Assembly (NCBI GenBank): GCA_902515745.1
Contig: CABXWB010000003.1
Location: 1-64,000, forward strand
DNA from: an uncultured Alphaproteobacteria bacterium
Lineage (GTDB): Bacteria > Pseudomonadota > Alphaproteobacteria > HIMB59 > GCA-002718135
Reading direction: 5' to 3'
DNA length: 64,000 nt
Shown here: piece by piece, positions 45,222 through 55,350 of the stretch
Position numbering within the stretch: position 1 is the stretch's first letter
How the letters are laid out: the number at the start of each line of letters is the position of its first letter
Position numbers and translations under genes: made by a program
Notes under the pieces: model-generated
Database searches by the model: none
Told to the model about the DNA's origin: nothing
The model's input: the letters and a program-made list of their open reading frames with translations, nothing else

Positions 45222-45641
45222 ATGCAAAACAAAAATATATACATTGCTTCTGACCATGCTGGATTTGAATTAAAAACCAAGTTGTTAAAGAACTTTCCAA
45301 AAATTAATGATTTAGGAACAAAGTCAGATGAGAGTGTTGACTATCCTAATTTTGCACACAAATTAACAAAGGAAGTTCTTAAGAATAAGAATAATGTTGG
45401 TATTTTAATCTGTGGAACAGGTGTTGGTATGAGTATTGCTGCTAATAGAAAAAAAGGTATTAGGGCTGGTCTTGCTAATAATTCAAAAATAGCAAGATTG
45501 ATAAGAAAGCACAATGATGCTAATGTACTTGTTTTACCAGGAAGGTTTATAAATACTACCGAGGCTAAAAAAAGTGTTCAGGCTTTTCTTTCTACAAAGT
45601 TTGAGTCTGGACGTCATAAAAGAAGGATTAAAAAACTATGA
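45222..45641 (+). CDS. rpiB: Ribose-5-phosphate isomerase B
   Basis: This 139-residue protein has [15 protein letters not shown] at the N-terminus, the active-site loop [15 protein letters not shown], and [19 protein letters not shown]. RpiB interconverts ribose-5- and ribulose-5-phosphate. It overlaps glyA by ATGA, an arrangement common in alphaproteobacteria, and starts a long run of genes to thiL. Confidence 0.93.
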   Translation: MQNKNIYIASDHAGFELKTKLLKNFPKINDLGTKSDESVDYPNFAHKLTKEVLKNKNNVGILICGTGVGMSIAANRKKGIRAGLANNSKIARLIRKHNDANVLVLPGRFINTTEAKKSVQAFLSTKFESGRHKRRIKKL

Positions 45642-46927
45642 TTTCAGATTTGTTTACTAAAGGAATAAAAGAAGCTGACCCAGAAGTTTACGGAACTTTA
45701 AGTCGTGAATTAGAAAGACAACAAAACCAAATTGAGTTGATTGCTTCTGAGAATATTGCATCAAGATCAATATTAAATGCTCAAGGTTCTGTAATGACCA
45801 ACAAATATGCAGAGGGATATCCTGGTAAACGATACTATGGTGGATGTGAATTTGTAGATCAAGCTGAAGAAATTGCTTTAGAAAGAGTTAAAAAACTTTT
45901 CGATTGTAAATTTGCAAATCTACAACCACATAGTGGGGCACAAGCTAATCAAGCTGTTTTTCTAGCACTCCTTCAACCGCATGACACTATTCTAGGAATG
46001 TCTTTAGCATCAGGTGGTCATTTAACTCATGGAGCTAAACCTAATTTATCTGGTAAATGGTTTAATGCTGTTCAATACGGTGTTAAAAAAGATGGAAATG
46101 ACAAAGATTTAATTGATTATGATGAAGTTGAAGCTCTAGCATTAGAGCATAAACCAAAAATGCTAATAGCAGGAGCTTCTGCATATCCTAGAGTAATAGA
46201 CTGGAAAAAATTTAGAGAAATTGCTGATAAAGTAGGTGCATATTTTTTAGTTGATATGGCTCACTATTCTGGTTTGGTTGCCGGTAAACAATATCCAAAT
46301 CCTATTGAACATGCCCATGTGGTAACTTCAACGACACACAAAACTTTAAGAGGTGCAAGAAGTGCAATGATTTTAACTAATCATGAAGATTTATATAAAA
46401 AAATTAATTCTGCTGTTTTTCCGGGATTACAAGGTGGTCCACTAATGCACGTAATTGCTGCTAGAGCTGTTTGCTTTGGCGAAGCACTTAAACCTGAATT
46501 TGAAGAATATATTAAAGATGTAATTGCTAGTGCTAAAGTAATGTCTAAAACTCTCGTGGATAGAGGTTTTAGGATTGTTACCGGCGGAACTGATTCTCAT
46601 ATAGTTTGGTTAGACTTAACACCAAAAGGCTTAACAGGTGATAAAGCTGAGAAAATTTTAGAAGAAGTTGGATTAGCATGTAATAAAAATGCAATTCCAT
46701 ATGATCCAAACCCACCAAAAATAACAAGTGGATTAAGATTTGGAACAGCAGCCGCAACAACAAGAGGTTTTAATCAGCAAGATTTTGAAAAAGTTGGAAA
46801 CATGATTGCAGATATCCTAGACAGTCTTTTACTAGAAGAAAACAAAAGGAATGAAATTTTCAATAAAACAAGAAAAGATATAATTGACCTATGCACTAGG
46901 TACCCAATTTATAGTGAGGCATTTTAA
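45638..46927 (+). CDS. glyA: Serine hydroxymethyltransferase
   Basis: This 429-residue PLP enzyme has [62 protein letters not shown] and the PLP lysine in [16 protein letters not shown]. It makes glycine and methylene-tetrahydrofolate from serine. The start overlaps rpiB and the stop abuts nrdR. Notably GC-richer than the polysaccharide genes, as expected for a highly expressed core gene. Confidence 0.96.
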   Translation: MISDLFTKGIKEADPEVYGTLSRELERQQNQIELIASENIASRSILNAQGSVMTNKYAEGYPGKRYYGGCEFVDQAEEIALERVKKLFDCKFANLQPHSGAQANQAVFLALLQPHDTILGMSLASGGHLTHGAKPNLSGKWFNAVQYGVKKDGNDKDLIDYDEVEALALEHKPKMLIAGASAYPRVIDWKKFREIADKVGAYFLVDMAHYSGLVAGKQYPNPIEHAHVVTSTTHKTLRGARSAMILTNHEDLYKKINSAVFPGLQGGPLMHVIAARAVCFGEALKPEFEEYIKDVIASAKVMSKTLVDRGFRIVTGGTDSHIVWLDLTPKGLTGDKAEKILEEVGLACNKNAIPYDPNPPKITSGLRFGTAAATTRGFNQQDFEKVGNMIADILDSLLLEENKRNEIFNKTRKDIIDLCTRYPIYSEAF

Positions 46928-47380
46928 ATGAGATGCCCCTTCTGTAGTAATGAAGATACACAAGTAAAAGATTCAAGACCTACTGAAGATAATACAGCTA
47001 TTAGAAGGAGAAGAGTTTGTGACGTGTGTGGCTCTAGATTTACTACTTTTGAGAGAATTCAGCTAAGAGATTTAATCATTATTAAAAGTAATGGTCAAAA
47101 AGAAAATTTTGATAGAGATAAGATGTATAGGTCTCTTTCTTTGGCCTTAAGAAAAAGAAATGTTGATAATGAAAAAATTGAAAAAATTGTAAATGCTATT
47201 GTAAGAAAATTAGAAAACTCAGGTGAAACTGACATAAAATCAAATATTATCGGTCAATACATAATGGAATCTTTAATGCACTTAGATCAGGTAGCGTACG
47301 TTAGATTTGCATCTGTTTACAAAAATTTTAGAGAAGCAAAAGATTTTGAAGATTTCTTAGGTAATTTAGAAGATAAATAA
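46928..47380 (+). CDS. nrdR: Transcriptional repressor NrdR
   Basis: This 150-residue protein has an N-terminal zinc ribbon (Cys3, Cys6, Cys31, Cys34, within [18 protein letters not shown] and [10 protein letters not shown]) and a C-terminal ATP-cone ([20 protein letters not shown]). NrdR represses ribonucleotide reductase genes according to the ATP/dATP level. It begins directly after the glyA stop, the conserved glyA-nrdR-ribD order of alphaproteobacteria. Confidence 0.95.
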   Translation: MRCPFCSNEDTQVKDSRPTEDNTAIRRRRVCDVCGSRFTTFERIQLRDLIIIKSNGQKENFDRDKMYRSLSLALRKRNVDNEKIEKIVNAIVRKLENSGETDIKSNIIGQYIMESLMHLDQVAYVRFASVYKNFREAKDFEDFLGNLEDK

Positions 47381-47386
47381 TTTTTA

Positions 47387-48469
47387 GTGTCCCAACAAAA
47401 TCTAAAGATGATTAATTTAGCGCATGATATTGCTAAAAAAAAATTTGGAAAAACTTTCCCCAACCCCTCAGTGGGCTGTGTAATTGCAAAAAATTCAAAG
47501 ATAATTTCTAAAGCTGTAACAAATAAATCAGGAAGGCCTCATGCTGAAGAAATCGCTCTTGCAAAAGCTGGCCATAAAGCTAAGGGAGCTTCAATGTATG
47601 TCACTTTAGAGCCATGTTTTCATAGTTCAAAAGATGGATCATGTACAGATCAAATATTAAGATCAGGAATTAAGGAAATATTTATATCTGCACCTGATCC
47701 AGATGTTAGAACTAATTATAAAAGTATTAAAAAGTTAAAAAAAAATAATGTAATTGTAAATGTAGGATTAGAAAAAAAAAGAACATACGATTTAAATAAA
47801 TTTTTTTTTAAAAGTGTTTTAAAGAAAAAACCATTTACAAAAGTTAAAATTGCAACCTCTAAAGATGAAAAAATTGCATGGCATGATTATAAAAGTAAAT
47901 GGATATCTAATAAATCAAGTAGAGAATATGCTCATAAGTTAAGATCAATGAGTCAAGCTATTTTAACTACTTCAAAAACTGTAATAAAAGACGATCCGAG
48001 ATTAACTATAAGATTAAAAAAAACTTTAGAGCAACATATTCCAATTATAATAATTGATAATAATCTAAAAATACCAATGAATTCAAAAATATTAAGAGAT
48101 ATATCTAAAAAAAGAATAATTATTTTTACTTCTAAAAAAAATAATAAATCTGAAAGTTTAATTAAATTAGGATGTGAAATTATCTTTTGTAAATTAAATA
48201 AAAATAAAAACCTTAATTTAAAAAATATTTTTAAAAAGATATATTCATTAAAAATATCTGATATCTTAGTTGAAGCAGGAGGTATTTTATTTGCAGAATT
48301 GTTAAATAATAATTTAGTAGATGAAATACATTTATTTAAATCCAAAATTATTATAGGAAAAAATGGTAAACCAGCAATTTTTGGAAAAAAACTTAATCAA
48401 CTAAATTTATCTTTAAATGAAAAAAAAAAATTCAAAAACGACATATATACAAATTATAAGGTGAATTAG
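47387..48469 (+). CDS. ribD: Bifunctional riboflavin deaminase/reductase RibD
   Basis: This 360-residue protein has a deaminase domain with zinc ligands His52 (RPHAEEIAL), Cys77 and Cys86 (LEPCFHSSKDGSC) and a reductase domain (KWISNKSSREYAHKLRSM, TVIKDDPRLTIR). The usual C-x-H-x-G-x-T-P-P-C loop is altered to CFHSSKDGSC but keeps both cysteines. The start is GTG, six bases after nrdR. It performs the second and third steps from GTP to riboflavin. Its stop overlaps the ribE GTG. Confidence 0.92.
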   Translation: MSQQNLKMINLAHDIAKKKFGKTFPNPSVGCVIAKNSKIISKAVTNKSGRPHAEEIALAKAGHKAKGASMYVTLEPCFHSSKDGSCTDQILRSGIKEIFISAPDPDVRTNYKSIKKLKKNNVIVNVGLEKKRTYDLNKFFFKSVLKKKPFTKVKIATSKDEKIAWHDYKSKWISNKSSREYAHKLRSMSQAILTTSKTVIKDDPRLTIRLKKTLEQHIPIIIIDNNLKIPMNSKILRDISKKRIIIFTSKKNNKSESLIKLGCEIIFCKLNKNKNLNLKNIFKKIYSLKISDILVEAGGILFAELLNNNLVDEIHLFKSKIIIGKNGKPAIFGKKLNQLNLSLNEKKKFKNDIYTNYKVN

Positions 48470-49059
48470 TGTTTACAGGTATTATTCAAGATTTAGGAAC
48501 AATAAAAAACAACGGAGAAGGGCTTTACCAGATATATACAAATCTTGATATGAGTAAATGTAAGGAAGGGGCTTCAATTTCTTGTAATGGAGTCTGTTTA
48601 ACTGCAAAAAATATAACTCAAACAGATAATAAATCATTTACCTTTGACGTGAATATAGGAGAAGAAACTTTGCGCAGAACAAATCTTGCTAATTCTATTT
48701 CAAATAATGAAAAAATAAATTTAGAAAAATCTCTTCAAATAGGTGATGAAGTCAGCGGTCACTTTGTGTATGGTCATGTTGACACTACAACTACTGTTAA
48801 TGAAATAATAGAACTTGAAAATAGTTGGGAATATCATTTTGAAAAAAAATTTAATAAAAACAATAAATTTATTGTTGAAAAGGGATCTATTTCAATAAAT
48901 GGTGTTTCTTTAACAATAGCAAAAGTAGAAAATTACACTTTTATGATTTCTGTTATAGATCATACATTTAATCATACTAATTTAAAATTTTTAAATAAAA
49001 GTGATCAAGTAAATATTGAATTTGATTATCTTGCACGTTTCATTTTTAACAATGAATAA
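48469..49059 (+). CDS. ribE: Riboflavin synthase, alpha chain
   Basis: This 196-residue protein has two lumazine-binding repeats. The first starts FTGIIQDLGTI with SISCNGVCLTA; the second contains GHFVYGHVDTTT and KGSISINGVSLTIA. It dismutates two lumazine molecules to riboflavin. The start is GTG, one base shared with the end of ribD; the stop overlaps ribBA by 8 bases. No FMN riboswitch is seen, since the gene is inside an operon. Confidence 0.93.
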   Translation: MFTGIIQDLGTIKNNGEGLYQIYTNLDMSKCKEGASISCNGVCLTAKNITQTDNKSFTFDVNIGEETLRRTNLANSISNNEKINLEKSLQIGDEVSGHFVYGHVDTTTTVNEIIELENSWEYHFEKKFNKNNKFIVEKGSISINGVSLTIAKVENYTFMISVIDHTFNHTNLKFLNKSDQVNIEFDYLARFIFNNE

Positions 49060-50155
49060 AGATAATATTGAAGAAAATCTATTTTCTATCGAGGAAATTA
49101 TAGAAGATGCAAAAAATGGTAAAATGTATATTCTTGTAGATGATCCAGATAGAGAAAATGAAGGTGATCTAATCATTCCTGCTCAATATGCTAAACCTCA
49201 AGCTATTAATTTTATGGCTAAACATGGAAGAGGATTAATCTGTCTGGCTTTAACGAAGGAAAGAATACAAGAATTGGAACTACCCTTAATGAACCCAAGC
49301 AATATAAAAAATGATTTAACTGCATTTACCGTTTCTATTGAGGCAAAAGAAGGAGTGACTACTGGAATATCTGCAGCAGATAGAGCTCATACAATATCAG
49401 TAGCTGTAAACAATAATAGAAACAAAAATGATCTTGTTTATCCTGGACACGTATTTCCTCTTATGGCTTGGGATGGGGGAGTATTAGTACGAGCAGGCCA
49501 TACAGAAGCAGCAGTTGATATTTCAAAACTTGCAGATCTAAATCCTTCTGGTGTTATTTGTGAAATAATGAGCGAAGATGGATCTATGGCTAGGTTACCA
49601 GAAATTATCAAGTTTGCAAAATTACATAATTTAAAAGTAGGAACGGTTAGTGATTTAATTAAATTTAGGCTTAAAAAAACTAAAATAGTTGAACAGATTT
49701 CCGAAAGACCATTTGAAAGTGAGATGGGATCGAACTTTACTTTAAAAGTTTTTCAGAATACTATTTCAGGTGAAAAACATTACGCTTTAGTAAAAAATCT
49801 AAGTAATAAAAATCAACCTGTTTTTGTTAGAATGCATAGATTGAATATTACCAAGGATATATTTGAAGAAAAAAATATTTTTGGAAGTGAAATTAAATCT
49901 GCTTTTCAACTCATTGAAAAGAATGGATCTGGAGCGATAGTTTTAATTAATAGTGATATGTCACCAAATATACTCAAAACTTTCAATAAGAGAAAAAGAT
50001 CAAAAGATAAATTAGAACTAAGAGAATATGGTGTAGGTGCTCAGATTTTATCATTACTTCAAATAAATAAAATTATATTATTAACAAACACTAAGAAAAG
50101 AATTATTGCCTTGGATGGATTTAATATTGAAATAGTAGATCAGAGAAAAATATGA
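49052..50155 (+). CDS. ribB: RibBA: DHBP synthase with degenerate GTP cyclohydrolase II domain
   Basis: The N-terminal DHBP synthase looks intact: VDDPDRENEGDLIIPAQ, TGISAADRAHTI, and GHVFPLMAWDGGVLVRAGHT. The C-terminal half has the RibA fold (KHYALVKNL, REYGVGAQILSLLQI). Where active GTP cyclohydrolase II carries three zinc cysteines in R-V-H-S-E-C...C-D-C, this one reads RMHRLNITKDIFEEKNIF with none. That half should not be catalytic. I start at ATG 49052 (MNKDNIEEN) and not at 49016, because the first 12 residues are just the shifted ribE end. Confidence 0.9.
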   Translation: MNKDNIEENLFSIEEIIEDAKNGKMYILVDDPDRENEGDLIIPAQYAKPQAINFMAKHGRGLICLALTKERIQELELPLMNPSNIKNDLTAFTVSIEAKEGVTTGISAADRAHTISVAVNNNRNKNDLVYPGHVFPLMAWDGGVLVRAGHTEAAVDISKLADLNPSGVICEIMSEDGSMARLPEIIKFAKLHNLKVGTVSDLIKFRLKKTKIVEQISERPFESEMGSNFTLKVFQNTISGEKHYALVKNLSNKNQPVFVRMHRLNITKDIFEEKNIFGSEIKSAFQLIEKNGSGAIVLINSDMSPNILKTFNKRKRSKDKLELREYGVGAQILSLLQINKIILLTNTKKRIIALDGFNIEIVDQRKI

Positions 50156-50553
50156 GCAATAAAATTCTAATAGTATCAGCAAATTATTATAGAGAAATAT
50201 CAAAAAATCTTGAGTTGGGCGCAACCAATACTCTTAAAGAAAATGATTATGAATATGAAGTTATTAATGCACCGGGTTGTTTTGAAATTCCTTATTTAAT
50301 TAAAAAAAATATTAATAATTTTAAAGGATTTATTTCTTTAGGATGTATTGTAAAAGGGGACACTTATCATTTTGAAGTAATTGCAAATGAAACCTCTAGA
50401 AAAATAATGGATCTTTCAATTGAATTTAACGTTCCAATAGGATTTGGTATCTTAACTTGTTACGATTTAGAGCAAGCAATAATAAGAAGTGATACAAATC
50501 AAAAAAATAAAGGTCAAGAGGCTGCATTAGCTTGCATACAGTTATTGAAATAA
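50152..50553 (+). CDS. ribH: 6,7-dimethyl-8-ribityllumazine synthase
   Basis: This 133-residue protein matches RibH: ILIVSANYYREISKNLELGA, APGCFEIPYLI, GCIVKGDTYHFEVIANE with the catalytic His, and GILTCYDLEQAIIRSD. It joins the RibD and RibB products to form lumazine. It overlaps ribBA by ATGA and precedes nusB by one base, the usual ribH-nusB pairing. Confidence 0.94.
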   Translation: MSNKILIVSANYYREISKNLELGATNTLKENDYEYEVINAPGCFEIPYLIKKNINNFKGFISLGCIVKGDTYHFEVIANETSRKIMDLSIEFNVPIGFGILTCYDLEQAIIRSDTNQKNKGQEAALACIQLLK

Positions 50554-50554
50554 A

Positions 50555-51025
50555 ATGCAAAATTATACCAAGTCAAAAACAAGACTTGCATTTATTCAAT
50601 ATATTTTTCAGAATGAATTCTTAAATACAGATTCCTCAGAAAGTATTAATGATTTTCAAAAACATTTTTACGACACTAATATTGCCACTATTGATGAAAA
50701 GAAAGAAATTAAACTGAAATTTAATAAAAATTTTTTAAATAGACTTTTCTCTAGCTTTCAAAATAATATTGATAAAAAGATGATTATTGAAGATTTAAAT
50801 AAGTTTATTGACATAAATCGAAAATTTGAAAAATGGGATAATATTTTGAAATCAATAATATTTGCAATAATTGCTGAATTATCAATCACTGAAAAGAATA
50901 AATTTAAAATTGTTTTTAATGATTATTTAAATATTAGCAAAAGTCTTGTTTCTAATAAAGAAACTAAACTAATTAATGCTATAATTCAAAAATATATAGA
51001 CAAAGATGAAATTGATAAAAAATAA
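50555..51025 (+). CDS. nusB: Transcription antitermination factor NusB
   Basis: This 156-residue helical protein has an N-terminal KTRLAFIQYIFQNEF that fits the NusB R-x-x-A-x-Q-x-L-Y start, and a late FNDYLNISKSLVSNKETKLINAII that fits the N-E-x-V-x-I-x-K-x-F region in weak form. Similarity is low, but position between ribH and thiL is the conserved one. NusB with NusE forms antitermination complexes on rRNA operons. It overlaps thiL by 20 bases. Confidence 0.8.
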   Translation: MQNYTKSKTRLAFIQYIFQNEFLNTDSSESINDFQKHFYDTNIATIDEKKEIKLKFNKNFLNRLFSSFQNNIDKKMIIEDLNKFIDINRKFEKWDNILKSIIFAIIAELSITEKNKFKIVFNDYLNISKSLVSNKETKLINAIIQKYIDKDEIDKK

Positions 51026-51986
51026 TTTATCTGAAAAATTAATAATTAATAAATATTTTAAAAAATTAAATTTCAAAAAAAAGGGAACATTCGATTTTGA
51101 AAATGATGGAGCATATTTAGAGTTAAGGAATGAAAATTATAAACTTACTGTTACGACTGACAGTATATCTGAGGATATAGATTTTTTCTCTAATGACGAC
51201 CCCAAATCAATAGCTCAAAAAATTACAACTGTAAATTTATCTGATATTTTTGCAATGGGAGCTTTACCTCATTCTTATCTCTTAAATTTACATTTACCAA
51301 ATTATATTAATGAAAATTGGTTAAAATCATTTTCACATCAATTAAAAAAGATACAATATAAATATGGATTTTATCTCTTAGGTGGAGATTTATCAAAATC
51401 AAATAAACTTATTGTTTCTTCAACTTTTTTTGGATTTATAAAAAAAAAAATAAAGATATATCAAAATAAATTTAATTTAAACGATGATATTCTAATAACT
51501 GGAACTATTGGTGAGTCAAAGATGGGTTTAGAAATTTTAAAAAAAAAATTTTCATTAAATCCAAATTTAAATCAATATTTTATTAGTAAATATTTATATC
51601 CTAACCCTTGTAATCTTGGACCATTAATCTCAGGTCATATTAATTCAATGAAAGATATTTCTGATGGTTTGATTGGAGATTTAACTGACATGTTAAACAA
51701 TAAATATGGTGCATTAATTAATGTAAATAAAATTCCATTAAGTGTTAAAACAAAAAAAATTCTTAACGTTAAAAATAATTATAGAATAGACAACCTAATA
51801 AATGCTGGGGATGATTATGGATTAATAATCATATCAAGTCAAAAAAATAGAAATAAAATATTTAGTATTGCAAATAGTAATAATGTTAAAATAACGTTAA
51901 TAGGAAAAATCATTAGTGAAAAAGGAATTCATTTCGATTCACATTTAGACAATAAGAACTTCAAGAAATTTGATCATTTCTCCTAA
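51006..51986 (+). CDS. thiL: Thiamine-monophosphate kinase
   Basis: This 326-residue enzyme has TTDSISEDIDFF and the DPKSIAQKITTVNLSDIFAMG segment (the ATP/Mg site), then GGDLSKSNKLIVSSTFFGFI and MKDISDGLIGDLTDML. ThiL phosphorylates thiamine monophosphate to the active cofactor. The start overlaps nusB. The usual N-terminal G-E-F-x-L-I segment is replaced by a Lys-rich stretch. No other thi gene is in the window. Confidence 0.9.
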   Translation: MKLIKNNLSEKLIINKYFKKLNFKKKGTFDFENDGAYLELRNENYKLTVTTDSISEDIDFFSNDDPKSIAQKITTVNLSDIFAMGALPHSYLLNLHLPNYINENWLKSFSHQLKKIQYKYGFYLLGGDLSKSNKLIVSSTFFGFIKKKIKIYQNKFNLNDDILITGTIGESKMGLEILKKKFSLNPNLNQYFISKYLYPNPCNLGPLISGHINSMKDISDGLIGDLTDMLNNKYGALINVNKIPLSVKTKKILNVKNNYRIDNLINAGDDYGLIIISSQKNRNKIFSIANSNNVKITLIGKIISEKGIHFDSHLDNKNFKKFDHFS

Positions 51987-52031
51987 AAACTTGATTTTTT
52001 TTATAGTTTCTGACATATCACCCAAAATTTT

Positions 52032-52037
52032 AAGGAG
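52032..52037 (+). promoter_or_regulatory. Strong ribosome-binding site of hppA
   Basis: AAGGAG lies 6 bases upstream of the hppA ATG at 52044. It is one of few canonical Shine-Dalgarno sites in the window and supports strong translation. Confidence 0.75.
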
Positions 52038-52043
52038 TTTTCA

Positions 52044-54149
52044 ATGACAACACTGCAAATATTAATTATTTTATGCGGTCTAGCAGCCGTACTATATGGT
52101 CTGGTAACATCTAGGCAAATTTTATCACTAGGTTCTGGAAATGATAAAATGCAAGAAATTGCCAGTGCTATTCAAGAAGGTGCTAGGGCTTATTTAAATC
52201 GTCAGTATATGACTATCGCTATTGTTGGTGTTGTTATTTTTGCCCTAATATGGATAGTTTTTGATTTAGCATCAGGTATTGGTTTCTTAATTGGTGCATT
52301 TTTTTCTGGCGCTGCTGGTTATGTTGGAATGAATATATCAGTTAGATCTAATGTCAGAACAACTCACGCTGCTAGTAAAAGTCTTGCAGAAGGCTTATCA
52401 GTATCTTTTAAAGCTGGAGCTGTAACTGGTATGCTAGTTGCTGGATTTGCACTCCTTTCAATTGCAATTTTCTACTTTGTTTTGCATAATTCTGGTTCAT
52501 TCCCAGGTAGAGAAATTGTAGCTCCTTTAGTCTCACTAGGATTTGGAGCATCATTAATTTCAATTTTTGCAAGATTAGGCGGAGGTATTTTTACTAAAGG
52601 AGCTGATGTTGGAGCAGATTTAGTAGGTAAAGTAGAAGCTGGTATACCTGAAGATGATCCAAGAAATCCTGCAGTTATTGCAGATAATGTTGGAGACAAC
52701 GTAGGTGATTGTGCAGGGATGGCTGCTGATCTTTTTGAGACTTATGTTGTAACAGTTGTTGCAACAATGGTTTTGGCATCAATATTTTTTGTAGAAAATT
52801 CTTATACTATGATGATCTTTCCATTAGCTATTGCAGGTGTTTGTGCTTTAACAAGTATAATCGGTACATATTTTGTAAGACTTGGTAAAAATAATAATAT
52901 TATGGCAGCTCTTTATAGGGGTTTTGCAGTATCAGCGATCTTATCTGCTGTATTATTATATTTTGTTACTGATTATATAGTTGGATTAAATAATGTTTTG
53001 GTTGTTGAGGGTACATCTATTCAATTTACTGGAATGTCACTTTTTATCTGTGGATTGTTAGGTTTAATTATAACAGGACTAATAATATGGGTAACTGAAT
53101 ATTATACTGGTACTAATTATAGACCTGTTCAAAGTATAGCCCAATCATCTACAACTGGACATGGAACTAATGTAATTCAAGGACTTGCAATTAGTTTGGA
53201 AGCGACAGCTCTACCAGCTTTAATAATTGTTGCAGGAATTATTTCGACTTACTCTCTTGCAGGTTTATTTGGTATCGCAATTGCTGTTACAACTATGTTA
53301 GCATTAGCAGGTATGGTAGTTGCACTTGATGCATACGGTCCTGTAACAGATAATGCTGGTGGTATTGCAGAAATGTCAAACTTAGATGAAAATGTAAGAA
53401 AAACAACTGATGCTCTTGATGCAGTTGGTAATACAACCAAAGCTGTAACTAAGGGTTATGCAATTGGGTCTGCAGGATTGGGTGCGCTTGTATTATTTGC
53501 AGCATATACTGAGGATCTTGATCATTTTGCTAAAGATGCAAGTAGTCCCTTATATGGAATTGAGGTATCTTTTGATTTATCTAATCCTTACGTTGTAGTC
53601 GGTTTATTGTTAGGAGGATTATTACCCTTTTTGTTTGGGGCTTTAAGTATGACTGCCGTTGGTAGAGCTGCCGGTTCAGTTGTTCTGGAAGTAAGAAGGC
53701 AATTTAAAGAGATTCCTGGTATTATGGAAGGAAAAGGTAAGCCTGAGTATGGAACTTGTGTAGATATTCTTACAAAATCTGCAATTAAAGAAATGATTAT
53801 ACCTTCTATGTTGCCGGTATTATCGCCAATAGTTGTTTACTTTGTTATCTTATTAATTGCTGGTCAATCTGCAGCATTATCATGTCTAGGTGCATTGTTA
53901 CTTGGTGTAATAATTACAGGTTTGTTTGTAGCAATAAGTATGACTGCTGGAGGCGGAGCCTGGGATAATGCAAAAAAATATATTGAAGACGGTAATCATG
54001 GTGGAAAAGGGAGTGAAGCACATAAGGCAGCGGTTACTGGGGATACAGTGGGCGATCCTTATAAAGATACCGCTGGCCCTGCCGTAAATCCTATGATTAA
54101 AATTACTAATATAGTTGCTTTATTACTTTTAGCAGCAATATCATTGTAG
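52044..54149 (+). CDS. hppA: K+-independent proton-translocating membrane pyrophosphatase
   Basis: This 701-residue protein with about 16 helices has the PPi-binding segments [56 protein letters not shown] and [18 protein letters not shown]. In [16 protein letters not shown] the Lys after N-T-T marks the potassium-independent type; the dependent type has Ala there. It couples pyrophosphate hydrolysis to proton export. It stands alone with its own strong ribosome site and is convergent with bamE (2 bases apart). Confidence 0.95.
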   Translation: MTTLQILIILCGLAAVLYGLVTSRQILSLGSGNDKMQEIASAIQEGARAYLNRQYMTIAIVGVVIFALIWIVFDLASGIGFLIGAFFSGAAGYVGMNISVRSNVRTTHAASKSLAEGLSVSFKAGAVTGMLVAGFALLSIAIFYFVLHNSGSFPGREIVAPLVSLGFGASLISIFARLGGGIFTKGADVGADLVGKVEAGIPEDDPRNPAVIADNVGDNVGDCAGMAADLFETYVVTVVATMVLASIFFVENSYTMMIFPLAIAGVCALTSIIGTYFVRLGKNNNIMAALYRGFAVSAILSAVLLYFVTDYIVGLNNVLVVEGTSIQFTGMSLFICGLLGLIITGLIIWVTEYYTGTNYRPVQSIAQSSTTGHGTNVIQGLAISLEATALPALIIVAGIISTYSLAGLFGIAIAVTTMLALAGMVVALDAYGPVTDNAGGIAEMSNLDENVRKTTDALDAVGNTTKAVTKGYAIGSAGLGALVLFAAYTEDLDHFAKDASSPLYGIEVSFDLSNPYVVVGLLLGGLLPFLFGALSMTAVGRAAGSVVLEVRRQFKEIPGIMEGKGKPEYGTCVDILTKSAIKEMIIPSMLPVLSPIVVYFVILLIAGQSAALSCLGALLLGVIITGLFVAISMTAGGGAWDNAKKYIEDGNHGGKGSEAHKAAVTGDTVGDPYKDTAGPAVNPMIKITNIVALLLLAAISL

Positions 54150-54151
54150 AA

Positions 54152-54580
54152 CTAAGGAGAAGTTGGCAACCCTTGCTGGGTTCCAACTCCTCCAAACATT
54201 TTTTCAATTAATCCTCTTTTTACTATCTCATTTGTAGTTTTATCATTGGAAAAGTTAATATTTTTAATATTTTTAGTATTAAAAACTTTAGTATCTACTA
54301 TTTTATCTTGCTCATTTATTTTAAATACAAAAACATAACTGTACTTTACTTCTTTTTTAAAAATTGATTTTTTTTCGCTATGTTCAGAAAAATAAAATAA
54401 TTTATTTTCTATGGGGTCAATGTAACTAGGATATCCAAGTTTATTTATAAGTTTTTCTCTATTCTCAAAATTTATATCTTTTAAATCTTCGTCATTTAAA
54501 ATTTTACCAGAATATGTGCTTTTATTAGAACAGTTTGCTAAAATAATAAAAATACATATATAAAATATAAACTTATTCAT
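54152..54580 (-). CDS. bamE: BamE/SmpA-like outer-membrane lipoprotein
   Basis: This 142-residue lipoprotein has lipobox LANC (Cys17) after a short signal. The body has the BamE beta-beta pattern: NREKLINKLGYPSYIDPIEN, then KLFYFSEH. The C-terminus IEKMFGGVGTQQG is like alphaproteobacterial BamE ends (L-F-G-N-V-G). BamE belongs to the outer-membrane protein assembly machine. It is divergent from the bc1 chaperone gene with 3 bases between starts, the usual order in alphaproteobacteria. Confidence 0.8.
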   Translation of the reverse strand: MNKFIFYICIFIILANCSNKSTYSGKILNDEDLKDINFENREKLINKLGYPSYIDPIENKLFYFSEHSEKKSIFKKEVKYSYVFVFKINEQDKIVDTKVFNTKNIKNINFSNDKTTNEIVKRGLIEKMFGGVGTQQGLPTSP

Positions 54581-54583
54581 TGA

Positions 54584-55084
54584 ATGATATTACAATACTT
54601 TAAAAAAAAAGAAAATAAAGAGCAAATCATTGCTAATAATCAATACAAAAAAATTCTTAATGAAAGTAAATCATTCTTAAATGATAATAATTTTTTTAAC
54701 ACTAAAGATTTTAATACATCGTTTGAAATTATTTCAATTTTTTTGATCATGTTTATTCGTAAAAATTTGTTAGAGGATGATAGAAGTCTTTATCTTAAAG
54801 TTAATGAGGATTTAATATCATTATTTATATCTGATCTTGATGAATCTCTTAGAGATAAAGGTATTGGAGATATGTCTTTAGGAAAGTATGTTAAATCATA
54901 TGTAAAGAAGTTTTATTTTAGAATAACTAAATTTCCAATTGATAATAATCTTTATAAAAATGAATCTTTTAAAGAATATCTTAAAACAGTTAATTTAATT
55001 AAAAATTTAGAAAATGATGAATATTATAAAGTTTCGAGAGTATTTCATGATAAATTCAGTGATTTTATAAATTCAAACATTTAA
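54584..55084 (+). CDS. Ubiquinol-cytochrome c chaperone family protein
   Basis: This 166-residue protein has the family signature LFISDLDESLRDKGIGDMSLG followed by KYVKSYVKKFYFRITKF (the conserved M-D-x-x-L-R-E-x-G-V-G-D motif in variant form). The mitochondrial relative CBP3 assists assembly of cytochrome b in complex III. It lies between bamE and rpmF. The DUF177 (YceD) gene that usually follows is not present. Confidence 0.82.
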   Translation: MILQYFKKKENKEQIIANNQYKKILNESKSFLNDNNFFNTKDFNTSFEIISIFLIMFIRKNLLEDDRSLYLKVNEDLISLFISDLDESLRDKGIGDMSLGKYVKSYVKKFYFRITKFPIDNNLYKNESFKEYLKTVNLIKNLENDEYYKVSRVFHDKFSDFINSNI

Positions 55085-55154
55085 CATTAAAATTATCGTC
55101 AAAAATTAAGTAGATTTTTCTTGAATTAATCTTAAAAACTAATAATTGGGAAAA

Positions 55155-55346
55155 ATGGCTGTTCCTAAAAGAAAAACAAGTGTTTCAAAAAGAAATATGA
55201 GAAGATCTCATGACTCTTTAAAAAAAATAAATGTTATTTTAGATAAAGATTCTGGTGAACCAAGATTACCTCATAAGATGGATCTATCTACTGGTATGTA
55301 TAAGGGTCGAGAAATTCTTAAAAAAAAAACAAAAGTAAATAACTAA
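55155..55346 (+). CDS. rpmF: 50S ribosomal protein L32
   Basis: This 63-residue protein has the L32 start [20 protein letters not shown], then a short tail with [21 protein letters not shown] chose ATG at 55155; a TTG nine bases upstream adds only three residues that do not match L32. It lies 4 bases ahead of plsX, the standard rpmF-plsX pair. Confidence 0.94.
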   Translation: MAVPKRKTSVSKRNMRRSHDSLKKINVILDKDSGEPRLPHKMDLSTGMYKGREILKKKTKVNN

Positions 55347-55350
55347 AATT

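Noticed and set aside
49016-49051. Upstream ATG giving ribBA 12 more residues
   Set aside because: The extra residues are just the end of ribE in another frame; the ATG at 49052 gives the normal protein start.
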